A DNA stretch of 64,000 nucleotides, from positions 1 to 64,000 of the forward strand of contig JAPDFW010000053.1 in NCBI GenBank assembly GCA_028826165.1. The letters are read 5' to 3'. The translations under genes and the position numbers were made by a program. Below the pieces are notes generated by a model. The model searched no databases and was not told where the DNA came from. It saw only the letters and a program-made list of their open reading frames with translations. This DNA is from Anaeramoeba ignava (Eukaryota > Metamonada > Anaeramoebidae). This document shows, one piece after another, positions 48,705 through 61,250 of the stretch. Every line of letters starts with the position of its first letter. The stretch's first letter is position 1.

Positions 48705-51700
48705 ATGAATTTCTTCTTTTCATTCCTAATCATTTTAACTCTTTTGTCACTTTTACAATCAAAAGTAACTGTTTTGGATAAAGGTAATTTTAAAGAAATT
48801 ATTGAAGATAGAGCAGTTACTCTTGTTAAATTTTATGCACCTTGGTGTACTCATTGCAAAGCCGTAAGTTTCTTTAATTTTATAATTATAAATATAAATA
48901 TAAATATAAATATAAATATAAATATAAATATAAATATAAATATAAATATAAATATAAATATAAATATAAATATAAATATAAATATAAATATAAATATAAA
49001 TATAAATATAAATATAAATATAAATATAAATATAAATATAAAATAAAATATAAATAAATATAAAATATAAACATAAATATATAAATATAAATATAAAATA
49101 TAAATATAAAATATAAATATAAATATAAATATAAATAAATATAAATATAAATATAAATATAAATATAAAATAAAAATCTAAATATAAATATAAATATAAA
49201 TATAAATATAAAATCTTAAATATAAATATAAATATAAATATAAAAATATAAATATAAATATAAAATATAAATATAAATATAAATATAAATATAAAATATA
49301 AATATAATTATAAAAATATAAAATATAAATATAAATATAAATATAAATATAAATATAAATATAAATATAAATATAAAAATATAAAATAAATAAAATAAAA
49401 TATAAAATAAATAAAATAAAATATAAAATATAAAATATAAATATAAATATAAATATAAATATAAATATAAATATAAAAAATATAAATATAAATATAAATA
49501 TAAAAAAATATAAATATAAATATAAATATAAATATAAATATAAATATAAATATAAATATAAATATAAATATAAATATAAATATAAATATAAATATAAATA
49601 TAAATATAAATATAAATATAAATATAAATATAAATATAAATATAAATATAATTATAAATATAAATATAAATATAAAATTAAAATTAAATTTTTGTGGAAA
49701 ATAAAGTTAGCTCCAATTTTTGAAGAAGCATCAGATAAAATTGAAGAACTTGGATTAGATGCACTTTTTGCAGATGTTGATGCAACAGCTGAAACTGAAT
49801 TAGCACAAGAATATGAAATTCGAGGATATCCAACAGTGATAGCATTCAAAAAAGGAGTTATGTATGAAAATTATCCAGGAGCTCGAACAGTTGAAGCATT
49901 AATTTCTTATGTTCAAGCGTAATTATTTAAATTCAAAAACTAAAACAAAATATATATTTTTATATATATATTTAAATTATTCATAAAATTTAATTGATTT
50001 TAATTTAGTTTGTTATTACCTCCCATTTTTAAAATTGAAGAACTTGAAAAAGCAAAACAATTTTCAAAACAATTCCCAATTAGTTTAATTGTTTTCAATG
50101 AAAATGATGATGATGAATGTGAGTAGAAAAACAAAATAATATTTTAATTTTAATAATTTTAAATTTAATTTTAATTTTAATTTTAATTTTAATTTTAAAT
50201 TTAATTTTAATTTTAATTTTAATTTTAATTTTAATTTTAATTTTAATTTTAATTTTAATTTTAATTTTAATTTTATAAATGAATTTTATAAATGGATTTG
50301 AATTTTATAAATGAATTTTATAAATGAATTTTATAAATGAATTTTATAAATGAATTTTATAAATGAATTTTATAAATGAATTTTATAAATGAATTTTAAT
50401 TTTATAAATGAATTTTATAAATGAATTTTAATTTTATAAATGAATTTTATAAATGAATTTTAATTTTATAAATGAATTTTATAAATGAATTTTAATTTTT
50501 ATTTTAATATTAATTTTATAAATGAATTTTATAAATGAATTTTATAAATGAATTTTAATTTTATAAATGAATTTTATAAATGAATTTTAATTTTATAAAT
50601 GAATTTTATAAATGAATTTTAATTTTTATTTTAATTTTAATTTTAATTTTAATTTTAATTTTAATTTTAATTTTAATTTTATTTTAATTTTAATTTTAAT
50701 TTTATAAATGAATTTTAATATTAATTTTATAAATGAATTTTATAAATGGATTTTAATTTTATAAATGAATTTTATTTTTATTTTTATTTTTAAATAGATT
50801 TCGCAGAACTTGAAACAATGGTCGAAAAAAAAGAATTCAAAAAAATGAAATGTGCATATATTCAAGACAAAGAAATTGCCAAAGAAATGGGACTTGAAAA
50901 ATTACCAGGAGCAATTTTATACCGAAATCTTGATTCACACACTGAAAAATTTGAAGGAGATGCAATTAAAGATTTAAAAAAATTTGCATTAGAAAATCAA
51001 TTACCATTATTTGAAGAACTTTCTGCACAAAATTATCAAGAATATATGAGTTCATCAACTCCTTTGATTCTTAACTTTATTGATCCAGAAACAAAAGAAC
51101 AATCCTTAGATTTAGTCGCAAAAATCGCAGCTGAATTTAAATCAAAACTCCTTTTTGTTTGGATTGATGGAAAGCAAATGAGACAATATGCTAATAATTT
51201 CGCAATCCAATCTTTTCCTGCTATGGTTATTTTTGATAAAATTAAAGAGGTTTGTTTTCTTTTTATTTTTATTTTTCTTTTTCTTTTTCTTTTTTTAATT
51301 TAGTTTTGTAATTTGTGTTTTTTTATTAGAAACGTTATTATAAATTAGATCCATCTGAAGAAGAAATTAATGAAGAATCTTATAGAACTTTCTTACAAAA
51401 GTATTTATAAAATTAATATTAAAATTTATTTTGAAAATTAAAATTTATTTTGAAAATTAATATTAAATTTAAAATTAAAATTAAAATTAAAATTAAATTT
51501 AAAATTAAAATTAAAAATAAAATTAAAATTCATTTATAAAATCAAAATCAAAATTAAAATTAAAATTAAAATTAAAATTTATTTTGAAAATTAAAATTAA
51601 AATTAAAATTAAAATCTAAAATTAAAATTAAAATCAAAATTAAAATTAAAATTAAAATTAAAATTAAAATTAAAATTAAAATTAAAATTAAAATTAAAAT

Positions 51701-52243
51701 TAAAATTAAAATTAAAATTAAAATTTATTTTGAAAATTAAAATCAAAATGAAAATTAAAATTAAATTTGAAAATTAAAATTTATTTTGAAAATTAATATT
51801 AAATTTAAAAAAGCTTCTTGGATAAGAAACTTTCATATGCAGTTAAATCTGAACCAATTCCAGAAAAAAATGATGGGCCAGTTAAGACAGTAGTTTACAA
51901 AAATTGGGATGAGATAGTTCTTGACAAAAGCAAAGATGTGATGTTAAAAATATACGCAGATTATTGTGGACATTGCAAAAAAATGGCACCAGCATATCTT
52001 GAACTTGGAGAAAAATTAGCAGAAGTAGAAACATTAACAATAGCAGAAATTGAAGGTGCAAAGAATGATGTTGGAGATAATGTCGATCTTCAAGGTTTTC
52101 CAACAGTTTTAATGTTCCCAGCTGACAATAAAGAAAATCCTATTGTTTACAGTGGTGACCGTTCTTTTGAGGATATGCTCAAATTCGTCCAAGAAAACGT
52201 TCATTTTAAATTCGAATTAAAGGGTGAAAAGAAAGAACTCTAA
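48705..52243 (+). CDS. Protein disulfide isomerase
   Basis: PDI forms and rearranges disulfides in the ER. Six exons join in frame: 48705-48863, 49707-49918, 50009-50118, 50798-51249, 51330-51400, 51814-52243. A signal peptide ([20 protein letters not shown]) is followed by thioredoxin domain a with [20 protein letters not shown] and [11 protein letters not shown]. Then come two redox-inactive domains (b, b'), including LPGAILYRN and [20 protein letters not shown], and the linker [20 protein letters not shown]. Domain a' has [20 protein letters not shown] and [10 protein letters not shown]. The C-terminus GEKKEL resembles the KDEL ER-retrieval signal. Active sites are CTHC (first, unusual) and CGHC (second, classical). 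The a-b-b'-a' order and length match canonical PDI. Introns 1, 3 and 5 are filled with different tandem repeats. No frameshift seen. Confidence 0.93.
48864..49706 (+). repeat. PDI intron 1, (ATATAA)n
   Basis: An 843-bp intron with donor GTAAGTTT and acceptor ATAAAG, about 130 copies of ATATAA/TATAAA. It lies right after the CTHC active site codons, and splicing gives CTHCKALAPIF. Confidence 0.85.
50119..50797 (+). repeat. PDI intron 3, 13-bp ATAAATGAATTTT array
   Basis: Donor GTGAGTAG and acceptor AAATAG enclose (TTTTAA)n followed by about 30 copies of the 13-mer ATAAATGAATTTT, mixed with hexamers. Splicing gives DDDEYFAELE. Confidence 0.82.
51401..51813 (+). repeat. PDI intron 5, (AAAATT)n with AAAATTTATTTTGAAAATT units
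   Basis: Donor GTATTTAT and acceptor AAAAAAG enclose AAAATT hexamers and four copies of a longer unit around TTTATTTTGAAAATTA. Splicing gives TFLQNFLDKKLS. Confidence 0.78.
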
Positions 52244-52369
52244 ATCTATTTTAGATCCTTTTTTCCTTTTCTTACTTTTTCTCTTTTTCTTTTTCTTACT
52301 TTTTACTTTTTACTTTCAATCAAAAATTAATAAAAATCCTCCATTCAAAACCATTAAACATTTTAATTT

Positions 52370-53510
52370 AAATTATAAATTAATTTAAAAATATAATTTA
52401 ATATTTAGTTCTATTATTAAAATAATAATTTAATGTTTTAGATTTAAATATTTTATTATTTAATTATTTAACATATAAATATAAAAAATGAAAATAAATT
52501 TAATTTAATATTTAATTTATAAATTAATTTAAAAATATAATTTAATATTTAATTTTATTATTAAACTAATAATAATTTAATATTTAATTTTATGTTTAAA
52601 ATAATAATTTATTGTTTTAAATTTAAATATTTTATTATTAAAATATTTAACATATAAATATAAAAATAAGAATAGATTTAATTTAATATTTAATTTATAA
52701 ATTAATTTAAAAATATAATTTAATATTTAATTTTATTATTAAAATAATAATTTAATGTTTTTAGATTTAAATATTTTATTATCTAAATATTTAACATATA
52801 AATATAAAAAATAAGAATAGATTTAATTTAATATTTAATTTATAAATTAATTTAGAAATATAATTTAATATTTAATTTTATGTTTAAAATAATAATTTAA
52901 TGTTTTAGATTTAAATATTTTTATTATTTAAATATTTAACATAAAAATATAAAAATAAGAATAGATTTAATTTAATATTTAATTTATAAATTAATTTATA
53001 AATATAATTTAATATTTAATTCCATGTTTAAAATAATAATTTAATGTTTTAGATTTAAATATTTTATTATTTAAATATTTAGCATATAAATATAAAAATG
53101 AAAATAGATTTAATTTAATATTTAATTTATAAATCAATTTAAAAATATAATTTAATATTTAATTTTATTATTAAAATAATAATTTATTGTTTTAGATTTA
53201 AATATTTTATTATTTAAATATTTAACATATAAATATAAAAATAAGAATAAATTTAATTTAATATTTAATTTATAAATTAATTTAAAAAAATATAATTTAA
53301 TATTTAATTTTATTATTAAAATAATAATTTAATGTTTTTAGATTTAAATATTTTATTATTTAAATATTTAACATATAAATATAAAAATAAGAATAGATTT
53401 AATTTAATATTTAATTTATAAATTAATTTAAAAATATAATTTAATATTTAATTCCATGTTTTAAAATAATAATTTAATGTTTTAGATTTAAATATTTTAT
53501 TATTGAAAAA
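52370..53510 (-). repeat. ~144-bp tandem satellite array (copy 2, reversed)
   Basis: The landmark ACATATAAATATAAAAA recurs at about 52471, 52650, 52794, 52939, 53082, 53225 and 53371. The usual spacing is 143-146 bp, plus one longer unit. It is the reverse complement of the arrays at 20690 and 57990. It lies downstream of the BTB-TLDc gene on the same strand. Confidence 0.85.
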
Positions 53511-53997
53511 TATTTTGAAAAAATAAATGAATAAAATATTTTAATTAAATTAATTTAAAAATGGAATAAAAGATTATTAAATAATTAAATTTAAAACTAA
53601 TTTTATTTTATATATTTTATTAACATTTATTTATCTAAAATAATATAAAAATAATTCCCAATGATTTAATAAAATTGAAAAGAAAATTGTAATATTTTAA
53701 TAAAGATAAATAATGGATTTTAATAATAATTAATAATAAATTATAATTAATTGATTTCCTATTTTATATTTTATAAAATATTTTACAATTAATAATAATT
53801 AATTTATCTTTTCAATTTTTTTATTTTTTTGAAAAGAAAAATTTAAATTTAATCTTATTTTTAATCATATTTTTAAATCAAAATTAACTTAATTGAAATT
53901 ATATTTGTTTTCTTATTTATTGATTTGAAGAATTTAATTTGATTGAAAGTAAATTAAAATTGAATTAAATTTTGAAAAAAAAATTAAAAAATAATTT
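53511..53997. other. AT-rich gap before the TLDc gene stop
   Basis: About 490 bp of non-repetitive A/T sequence with no open frame of note. Confidence 0.55.
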
Positions 53998-56900
53998 TTA
54001 AATGAAATAAGTCTCAAGTTCATCAACAACCCATTCATTAAAAGAACCAGCTAAATAACTTTTAGCTTCATTTGTATCATATTTAATTCCATTAGGTAGA
54101 TTATAACTTTGACCAAAATTTGATTCACCAGATTGTAAATCAGAATCTATCCAAATATCATCTATAAATATTTTAATAAAGATAAATAATTAATTTTAAT
54201 AATAATTAATAATAATTTAATTTAAAAATTAATTTTATTTTAAATTGAAATAATAATATTATTTATTATATTAATATTTTGGATTATTTATTAATTTTAT
54301 TTTAATTATAATAATAAATATTTATTAAATATAAATTATTTACCATCTATTTTAATAAAGATAAATAATTAATTTTAATAATAATTAATAATAATTTAAT
54401 TTAAAAATTTTATTTTATTTTAAATTAAAATAATAATATTATTTATTATATTAATATTTTGGATTATTTATTAATTTAATTTTAATTATAATAATAAATA
54501 TTTATTAAATATAAATTATTTACCAACTATTTTAATAAAAGATAAATGATTAATTTTAATTATAATTAATAATAATTTAATTTAAAATTAATTTTATTTT
54601 AAATTGAAATAATAATATTATTTATTATATTAATATTTTTGGATTTATTTATTAATTTAATTTTTAATTATAATAATAAATATTTATTAAATATAAATTA
54701 TTTACCATCTATTTTAATAAAGATAAATAATTAATTTTTAATAATTAATAATAATTTAATTTAAAATTAATTTTATTTTTAAATTGAAATAATAATATTA
54801 TTTATTATATTAATATTTTAGATTATTTATTAATTTAATTTTAATTATAATAATAAATATTTATTAAAATAATAATTATTTACCATCTATTTTTTAATAA
54901 AGATAAATAATTAATTTTTAATAATAATTAATAATAATTTAATTTAAAATTTTATTTTATTTTAAATTAAAAATAATAATATTATTTATTATATTAATAT
55001 TTTGGATTATTTATTAATTTAATTTTAATTATAATAATAAATATTTATTAAATATAAATTATTTTACCAACTATTTTAATAAAGATAAATGATTAATTTT
55101 TAATTTATAATTAATAATAATTTTAATTTAAAATTTAATTTTATTTTAAATTGAAATAATAATATTATTTATTATATTAATATTTTGGATTATTTATTAA
55201 TTTAATTTTAATTATAATAATAAATATTTATTAAATATAAATTATTTACTCCCTATTTTAATAAAGATAAATAATTAATTTTAATAATAATTAATAATAA
55301 TTTAATTTAAAAATTAATTTTATTTTAAAATTGAAATAATAATATTATTTATTATATTAATATTTTAGATTATTTATTAATTTAATTTTAATTATAATAA
55401 TAAATATTTATTAAATATAAATTATTTACCATCTATTTTAATAAAGATAAATGATTAATTTTTAATTATAATTAATAATAATTTAATTTAAAATTAATTT
55501 TTATTTTTAAATTTAAATAATAATATTATTTATTATATTAATATTTTGGATTATTTATTAATTTAATTTTAATTATAATAATAAATATTTATTAAATATA
55601 AATTATTTACTCCCTATTTTAATAAAAGATAAATAATTAATTTTAATAATAATTAATAATAATTTAATTTAAAATTTAATTTTATTTTAAATTTAAATAA
55701 TAATATTATTTATTATATTAATATTTTGGATTATTTATTAATTTAATTTTAATTATAAATAATATATATTTATTAAATATAAATTATTTACTCCCTATTT
55801 TAATAAAGATAAATAATTAATTTTAATAATAATTAATAATAATTTAATTTAAAATTTAATTTTATTTTAAATTGAAATAATAATATTATTTATTATATTA
55901 ATATTTTAGATTATTTATTAATTATAATAATATATATTTATTAAATAATAGATTATTTATATTTACATCCAAAACTTGGACCATAATCTAAATCATATTC
56001 AATTGCATATTCTTCTTCTCCTTGTTTAATTGTAAACTTTTCAGGTTTTCTATCTCCTTTATCATTTCTTAATGAAAAAATAAATGCATTTGAATCAATA
56101 ATATATCCCCAATCATAATTATCTTCTCTCCATTTTGATTTATCATTTGTCCATCCAACTTGAGTAAAACCTCCAAAAATGAAATCCTCTGTTGTTTTGA
56201 TAATAATTAATGTTTTTCCTTTATTATCAACTGCTTTATGCCAATTTTTAGAATTAAATCCATCTCTTTTTGCTGAAAATCCTTTTTTCATTTTAGAAAA
56301 AAAATTATTATCATTTATCCATTGTTTTAATTTCTTAACATATCCTTTTTCTTTAATAATTTCTGAATCTGAAAATTGAGGTAAAATCTTCAATAATTCA
56401 TTTTGGTTTTGTTTTGATTCTTCTTTTTGATTTTCTTTTTCAAATAATAATTTAATATTTTGAATTTCTTCATCTTTTTGTTTGAGAATTTTATCTTTCT
56501 TTTCATTTTCTTGTTTTTGGTTTTCATTTTCTGATTTTAAATTTTGATTTTCTTTTTCTTTCTTTTGAATTTCTTGTTTCAAATTTTGATTTTCAGATTC
56601 AAATGATTTGATTTTCTTTTCTTTCTTTTCATTTTCTTTTTCTTTCTTTACATTTTCTTGTTTGAGATTTTGATTTTCTGATTCAAATGACTTAATTTTT
56701 TTATCTTTTTCTTTGATTCTTTTTATCTCTTCTTTTAATTTTCTTTTCATTTTGTTTGATTTTCTTATCTTTTTCTTGATCTTGAATTTGAAAAATAGTT
56801 CTTTCAAAATGAATTAAAAAATAATTTGGAAGAAAAATATCAAATTGTTTTAATTTATCAAAATCTTGTTTTGAAATTGAATCTTTATCAAATAATGAAA

Positions 56901-57622
56901 AAAAAGAATGAAATAATCTTTTCTTTTCATTCATTTTGTGTTTATATTTCCTTAATTTTAATCTTTTAACTCTTTTTTCAATCCAATTATTTAAAAATTG
57001 AAAAAAATCAAATTGAAAAATTTCTTTTTTTTCTTGTTTAAATTGAATAAATTTGATAATTTCTTCTTTAGTTAAATTGAATAAATTTTCATTATTTTGA
57101 ATTTGGGAAAATTTTTGATTTATTAATTCAAAACATTTTATTTCAATTTCATTTGAATTTAAATTTCGATTTTGGAATAAAAATTGGAAAAATTTGAATA
57201 ATTAATTGAATTTGAAATTTTTGAATAATTTCTTTCAATAAATTTAATTTAAAATAAATTGAAATTTCTAATAATTGAATAAGATTTTCTTGATTCTCAA
57301 AAGAAATATTTCCATAATAAATATAACTCAAAAATTGATTCCATTTTCTTTTTATTAAATTGATTTAAAGAAATAAAAGAGATTCTTGCCTTAAAAACTC
57401 ATTAAAAAGAGATCTTGAAGATAAAATTGATTTATGAACTTTAATTTCAAAAGGATTTGATTTATTCTCAACAAAAATTGAAAAATCTTTAAATGAATTT
57501 CCATTTAAAAGGTTTGAATAATTTTCAATTAAATTTTTGTTACTTTTTCTAAATTTTTCTTTTCATTTTCATTTTCATTTTGATTTTGCATTTTGAATTT
57601 GGTTATTATTATTATTATCCAT
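53998..57622 (-). CDS. BTB-BACK-coiled-coil-TLDc protein (several frame breaks)
   Basis: Reading the minus strand: MDNNNNNQIQN, a BTB domain (NLLNGNSFKDFSIFVENKSN ... YIYYGNISFENQENLIQLL), then a BACK-like helical region (CFELINQKFSQIQNNENLFN ... FLNNWIEKRVKRLKL). About 130 residues of Lys/Glu/Asn coiled coil follow with three repeats of KIKSFESENQNLKQE. The end is a TLDc domain: GFSAKRDGFNSKNWHKAVDN, KTLIIIKTTEDFIFGGFTQV, FIFSLRNDKGDRKPEKFTIK and GPSFG, then after an intron DIWIDSDLQSGESNFGQSYN and SYLAGSFNEWVVDELETYF. TLDc proteins are linked to oxidation resistance and V-ATPase regulation; BTB-BACK suggests Cul3 adaptor use. Frame breaks occur near the start, in BTB, near 57180 and near 56750. 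The intron 55966-54162 is a tandem array. Either a decayed gene or homopolymer errors; the TLDc part reads intact. Confidence 0.72.
54162..55966 (-). repeat. 1.8-kb intron made of ~10 tandem ~180-bp units
   Basis: The intron that splits the TLDc domain (donor GTAAATATAAA, acceptor ATTTATAG) consists of about ten units of ~175-182 bp. On the minus strand each unit joint reads ...TTTATTAAAATAG, three bases, GTAAATAATTTATA.... The three bases are ATG, TTG or GGA (plus-strand positions near 54345, 54525, 54705, 54885, 55070, 55250, 55432, 55612, 55790). Each unit therefore has its own donor-like and acceptor-like ends. Confidence 0.8.
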
Positions 57623-57985
57623 TTTGTTTTTTGTTTTTGTTTTTGTTTTTGTTTTTGTTTTAAAGAAAAAGGAAAAATGAAAAAAAATTTAAAAATTTAA
57701 AAATTGGATTTTGAAAATAAATAAAAATATAAAAATGAGAATAAATTTAAATTAATAATTAATTTAATTTTCTTTTTAATTTATTATTTTAAATTAATTT
57801 ATTAATAAATTATTATTATTTTTATTAATTTTTATTATTAAAAAAAAGGAAAATTATTTTAATTTAATTTTTAATTTAATTTTTTTTTGGAATTTAAAAA
57901 TTATTAATAAATTTAAATTTTAAAACAAATTTTCTAAATTAATATTAATTCAATTTAATTCAAAAAAAAGATAAAATTTTAATTT
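57623..57985. other. Upstream region of the BTB-TLDc gene
   Basis: A (GTTTTT)n run at 57625-57660 directly upstream of the start codon, then AT-rich unique sequence. No gene is seen. Confidence 0.55.
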
Positions 57986-57989
57986 CAAA

Positions 57990-58985
57990 AATCAATTTTC
58001 AAAATATTTTTAAATAATAAAATATTTAAATCTAAAACATTAAATTATTATTTTAAACATAAAATTAAATATTAAATTATATTTTTAAATTAATTTATTA
58101 AATTAAATATTAAATTAAATCTATTCTTATTTTTATATTTATATGTTAAATATTTAAATAATAAAATATTTAAATCTAAAACAATAAATTATTATTTTAA
58201 TAATAAAATTAAATATTAAATTATATTTTTAAATTGATTTATAAATTAAATATTAAATTAAATCTATTTTCATTTTTATATTTATATGTTAAATATTTAA
58301 ATAATAAAATATTTAAATTTAAAACAATAAATTATTTAATAATAAAATTAAATATTAAATTATATTTTTAAATTAATTTATAAATTAAATATTAAATTAA
58401 ATCTATTCTCATTTTTATATTTATATGTTAAATATTTAAATAATAAAAATATTTGAATCTAAAACAATAAATTATTATTTTAAACATGGAATTAAATATT
58501 AAATTAAATTTTTAAATTAATTTATAAATTAAATATTAAATTAAATCTGTTCTTATTTTTTATATTTTATATGCTAAATATTTTAAATAATAAAATATTT
58601 AAATCTAAAAAACAATAAATTATTATTTTAATAATAAAATTAAATATTAAATTATATTTTTAAATTAATTTATAATTAAATATTAAATTAAATCTATTCT
58701 TATTTTTGATATTTATATGTTAAATATTTAAATAATAAAATATTTAAATCTAAAACAATAAATTATTATTTTAATAATAGAATTAAATATTAAATTATAT
58801 TTTTAAATTAATTTATAAATTAAATATTAAATTTATTCTATTTCCATTTTTTATATTTTTATGTTAAATATTTAAATAATAAAATATTTAAATCTAAAAC
58901 AATAAATTATTATTTTAATAATAAAATTAATTATTAAATTATATTTTTAAATTAAATTATAAATATTAAATTAAATTTCTGAATA
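57990..58985 (+). repeat. ~144-bp tandem satellite array (copy 3)
   Basis: About seven copies; the landmark ATTTTTATATTTATATG recurs near 58129, 58272, 58411, 58555, 58702 and 58845, at 139-147-bp spacing. Same strand as the array at 20690 and inverted relative to that at 52370, so the BTB-TLDc gene lies between inverted arrays. Confidence 0.85.
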
Positions 58986-59123
58986 AATTTTACAAGATTT
59001 TCAATAAAAAAAATCAATTTAAAAAAAGTGGAATTTTGAATTTTGAATTTTGATTTAATTTTGAATTATTTCTTAAACCAAAATAAACGGAAAAAAAAAG
59101 GAAAAGAAACAAAATCATTTTTC

Positions 59124-61180
59124 TCAAAAGAAAAGGAAAAAGAATAAAAGAGCCATTCCAAATAGAATTGAATTAATTGAAGCAGAAGAAGCATCAAATT
59201 GATAAGATGTTTGAAATGTATAATTTGCAATATAAGAATTAATTGTGTAGTCAAATTTTTCATTATTAATTCCTTCAACTCTCACTACAAATTGTGTTCC
59301 AACTCCTGAACTAAATGATTTAATGAAATAATTATAATCTGTTCTACTTAAATCATACCAAACTCCATTAGATTTTACTGAAATCATATTAATTCCAATT
59401 CTTGAATCTCTAACTTGAAAAGCAACCCACCTTTTTCAAATTGATTTTCATTTTGATTTTGATTTTAATTTTGATTTTCATTTTGATTTTAATTTTGATT
59501 TTAATTTTGATTTTGATTTTGATTTTGATTTTGATTTTGATTTTGATTTTAAATTTAATTTTAATTTTAATTTTAATTTTAATTTTAATTTTAATTTTAA
59601 TTTTAATTTTGATTTTAATTTTGATTTTAATTTTAATTTTGATTTTAATTTTAATTTTGATTTTGATTTTAATTTTAATTTTAATTTTGATTTTAATTTT
59701 GATTTTGATTTTGAATTTAATTTTAATATTAATTTTGAATTTAATTTTAATCTTGATTTTGATTTTAATTTTAATTTTAATTTTGAAAATTATTTACCAT
59801 TCATTTGAACCATTTTTTGTATGAATTTGAAAACCAGGAAGACCACTAACATCACAATCAACATATTCCCATGAAATATCAATTCTTCCATCTCCCATTG
59901 GAGCAAGCATTGCAAAAGCATCTTCAGATAAATCAAGATCACCAGATAAACATTCCTTTGAAATAGAATTTTATAATAATTTTTTCTCAGTTATAGATCA
60001 AAATGGAAAAAAATATATAAAAAAACACAATTTGAAACTTACTGGACATTTATCTACAATTTGAACTGTAACAGGATTTTTCTATTTTCCACAAAAATTA
60101 TTAATTGATTTAATATTTATTTAATATTGATTTAATATTGATTTAATATTGATTTAATATTTATTTAATATTTATTTAATATTGATTTAATATTTATTTA
60201 ATATTGATTTAATATTGATTTAATATTGATTAAATATTGATTTAATATTGATTTAATATTGATTTAATATTTATTTAATATTTATTTAATATTGATTTAA
60301 TATTGATTTAATATTTATTTAATATTGATTTAATATTGATTTAATATTGATTTAATATTTATTTAATATTTATTTTTAAAAATTTATTTAATATTTTATT
60401 TAATATTTGATTTAATATTGATTTAATATTGATTTAATATTGATTTTAATATTGATTTAATATTTTAAATATTGATTAAATATTGATTTATTATTTATTT
60501 AATATTTATTTAATATTTATTTAATATTAATTTAATATTGATTTAATATTTATTTAATATTTATTTAATATTGATTTAATATTAATTTAATATTGATTTA
60601 ATATTGATTTAATATTTATTTAATATTGATTTAATATTGATTTAATATTGATTTAATATTGATTTAATATTTATTTAATATTGATTTAATATTGATTTAA
60701 TATTGATTTAATATTTATTTAATATTGATTTAATATTGATTTAATATTGATTTAATATTTATTTAATATTTAATTTTGATTTAATATTGATTTAATATTT
60801 ATTTAATATTTATTTGATATTGATTTTAAATAAAATTTACATAAGAAGGATTATCTGGATAAGGTCCCCATATTTTTGCACATCTTCCACAATTATTACT
60901 TCCATCCCAATCCTTTATTAAAAAAAATTAAATTAAATTAAATTAAATTAAATTAAATTAAAAAAAATTAAATTAAATTAAATTTTGATGAAATTTTCTT
61001 ATTGAATATTTTTTTTTTAATCACTGGTTGATTTAAAGCAGCAACAAGTAATGGATTAGCATTACTTTCATCAAAAGAACAAGTTCCTCCTCCTGTTGCA
61101 TTATAAAAAGTACCATCACCTGTAAATAAACAAAATAATTGAGAAAATAAAATTACAAAAAGAAACAGTTTTAAAATCAT
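59124..61180 (-). CDS. Expansin-like secreted, probably GPI-anchored protein
   Basis: Five exons: 61180-61025, 60912-60841, 60081-60043, 59955-59798, 59430-59124. A signal peptide (MILKLFLFVILFSQLFCLF) is followed by a double-psi beta-barrel of the expansin/GH45 type: GDGTFYNATGGGTCSFDESN, ANPLLVAALNQP, DWDGSNNCGRCAKIWGPY, KNPVTVQIVDKCP, ECLSGDLDLSEDAFAMLAPM and GRIDISWEYVDCDV. The second, beta-sandwich domain reads WWVAFQVRDSRIGINMISVK ... TQFVVRVEG. The C-terminus has a small-residue patch (FDASSASINS) and a hydrophobic tail ending FFFLFF, which looks like a GPI-attachment signal. Expansins loosen cellulose-like walls without hydrolysis; amoebae such as Dictyostelium have related proteins. 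Role here could be in a cyst wall or in handling food polysaccharide. All exon joints keep frame. Confidence 0.87.
59431..59797 (-). repeat. Expansin-like gene intron 4, TTTTGA/TTTTAA hexamers
   Basis: Hexamer repeats with donor GTAAATAATTTTC and acceptor GAAAAAG. Splicing gives NEWWVAFQ. Confidence 0.8.
60082..60840 (-). repeat. Expansin-like gene intron 2, 11-bp GATTTAATATT array
   Basis: About 60 copies of the 11-mer GATTTAATATT or TATTTAATATT. The exons either side read NPSY and KNPVTVQIVD in frame. Confidence 0.82.
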
Positions 61181-61250
61181 TTTATTTTTGATTTATTTAA
61201 AAAAAGAAAAATGAAAAAATTTTTTTCTCCTTTTTTTTTTTCTTTAATTT

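Noticed and set aside
48864-49706. Telomere-like or origin-like ATATAA repeat
   Set aside because: It is bounded by splice sites and lies inside the PDI coding sequence, so it is an intron.
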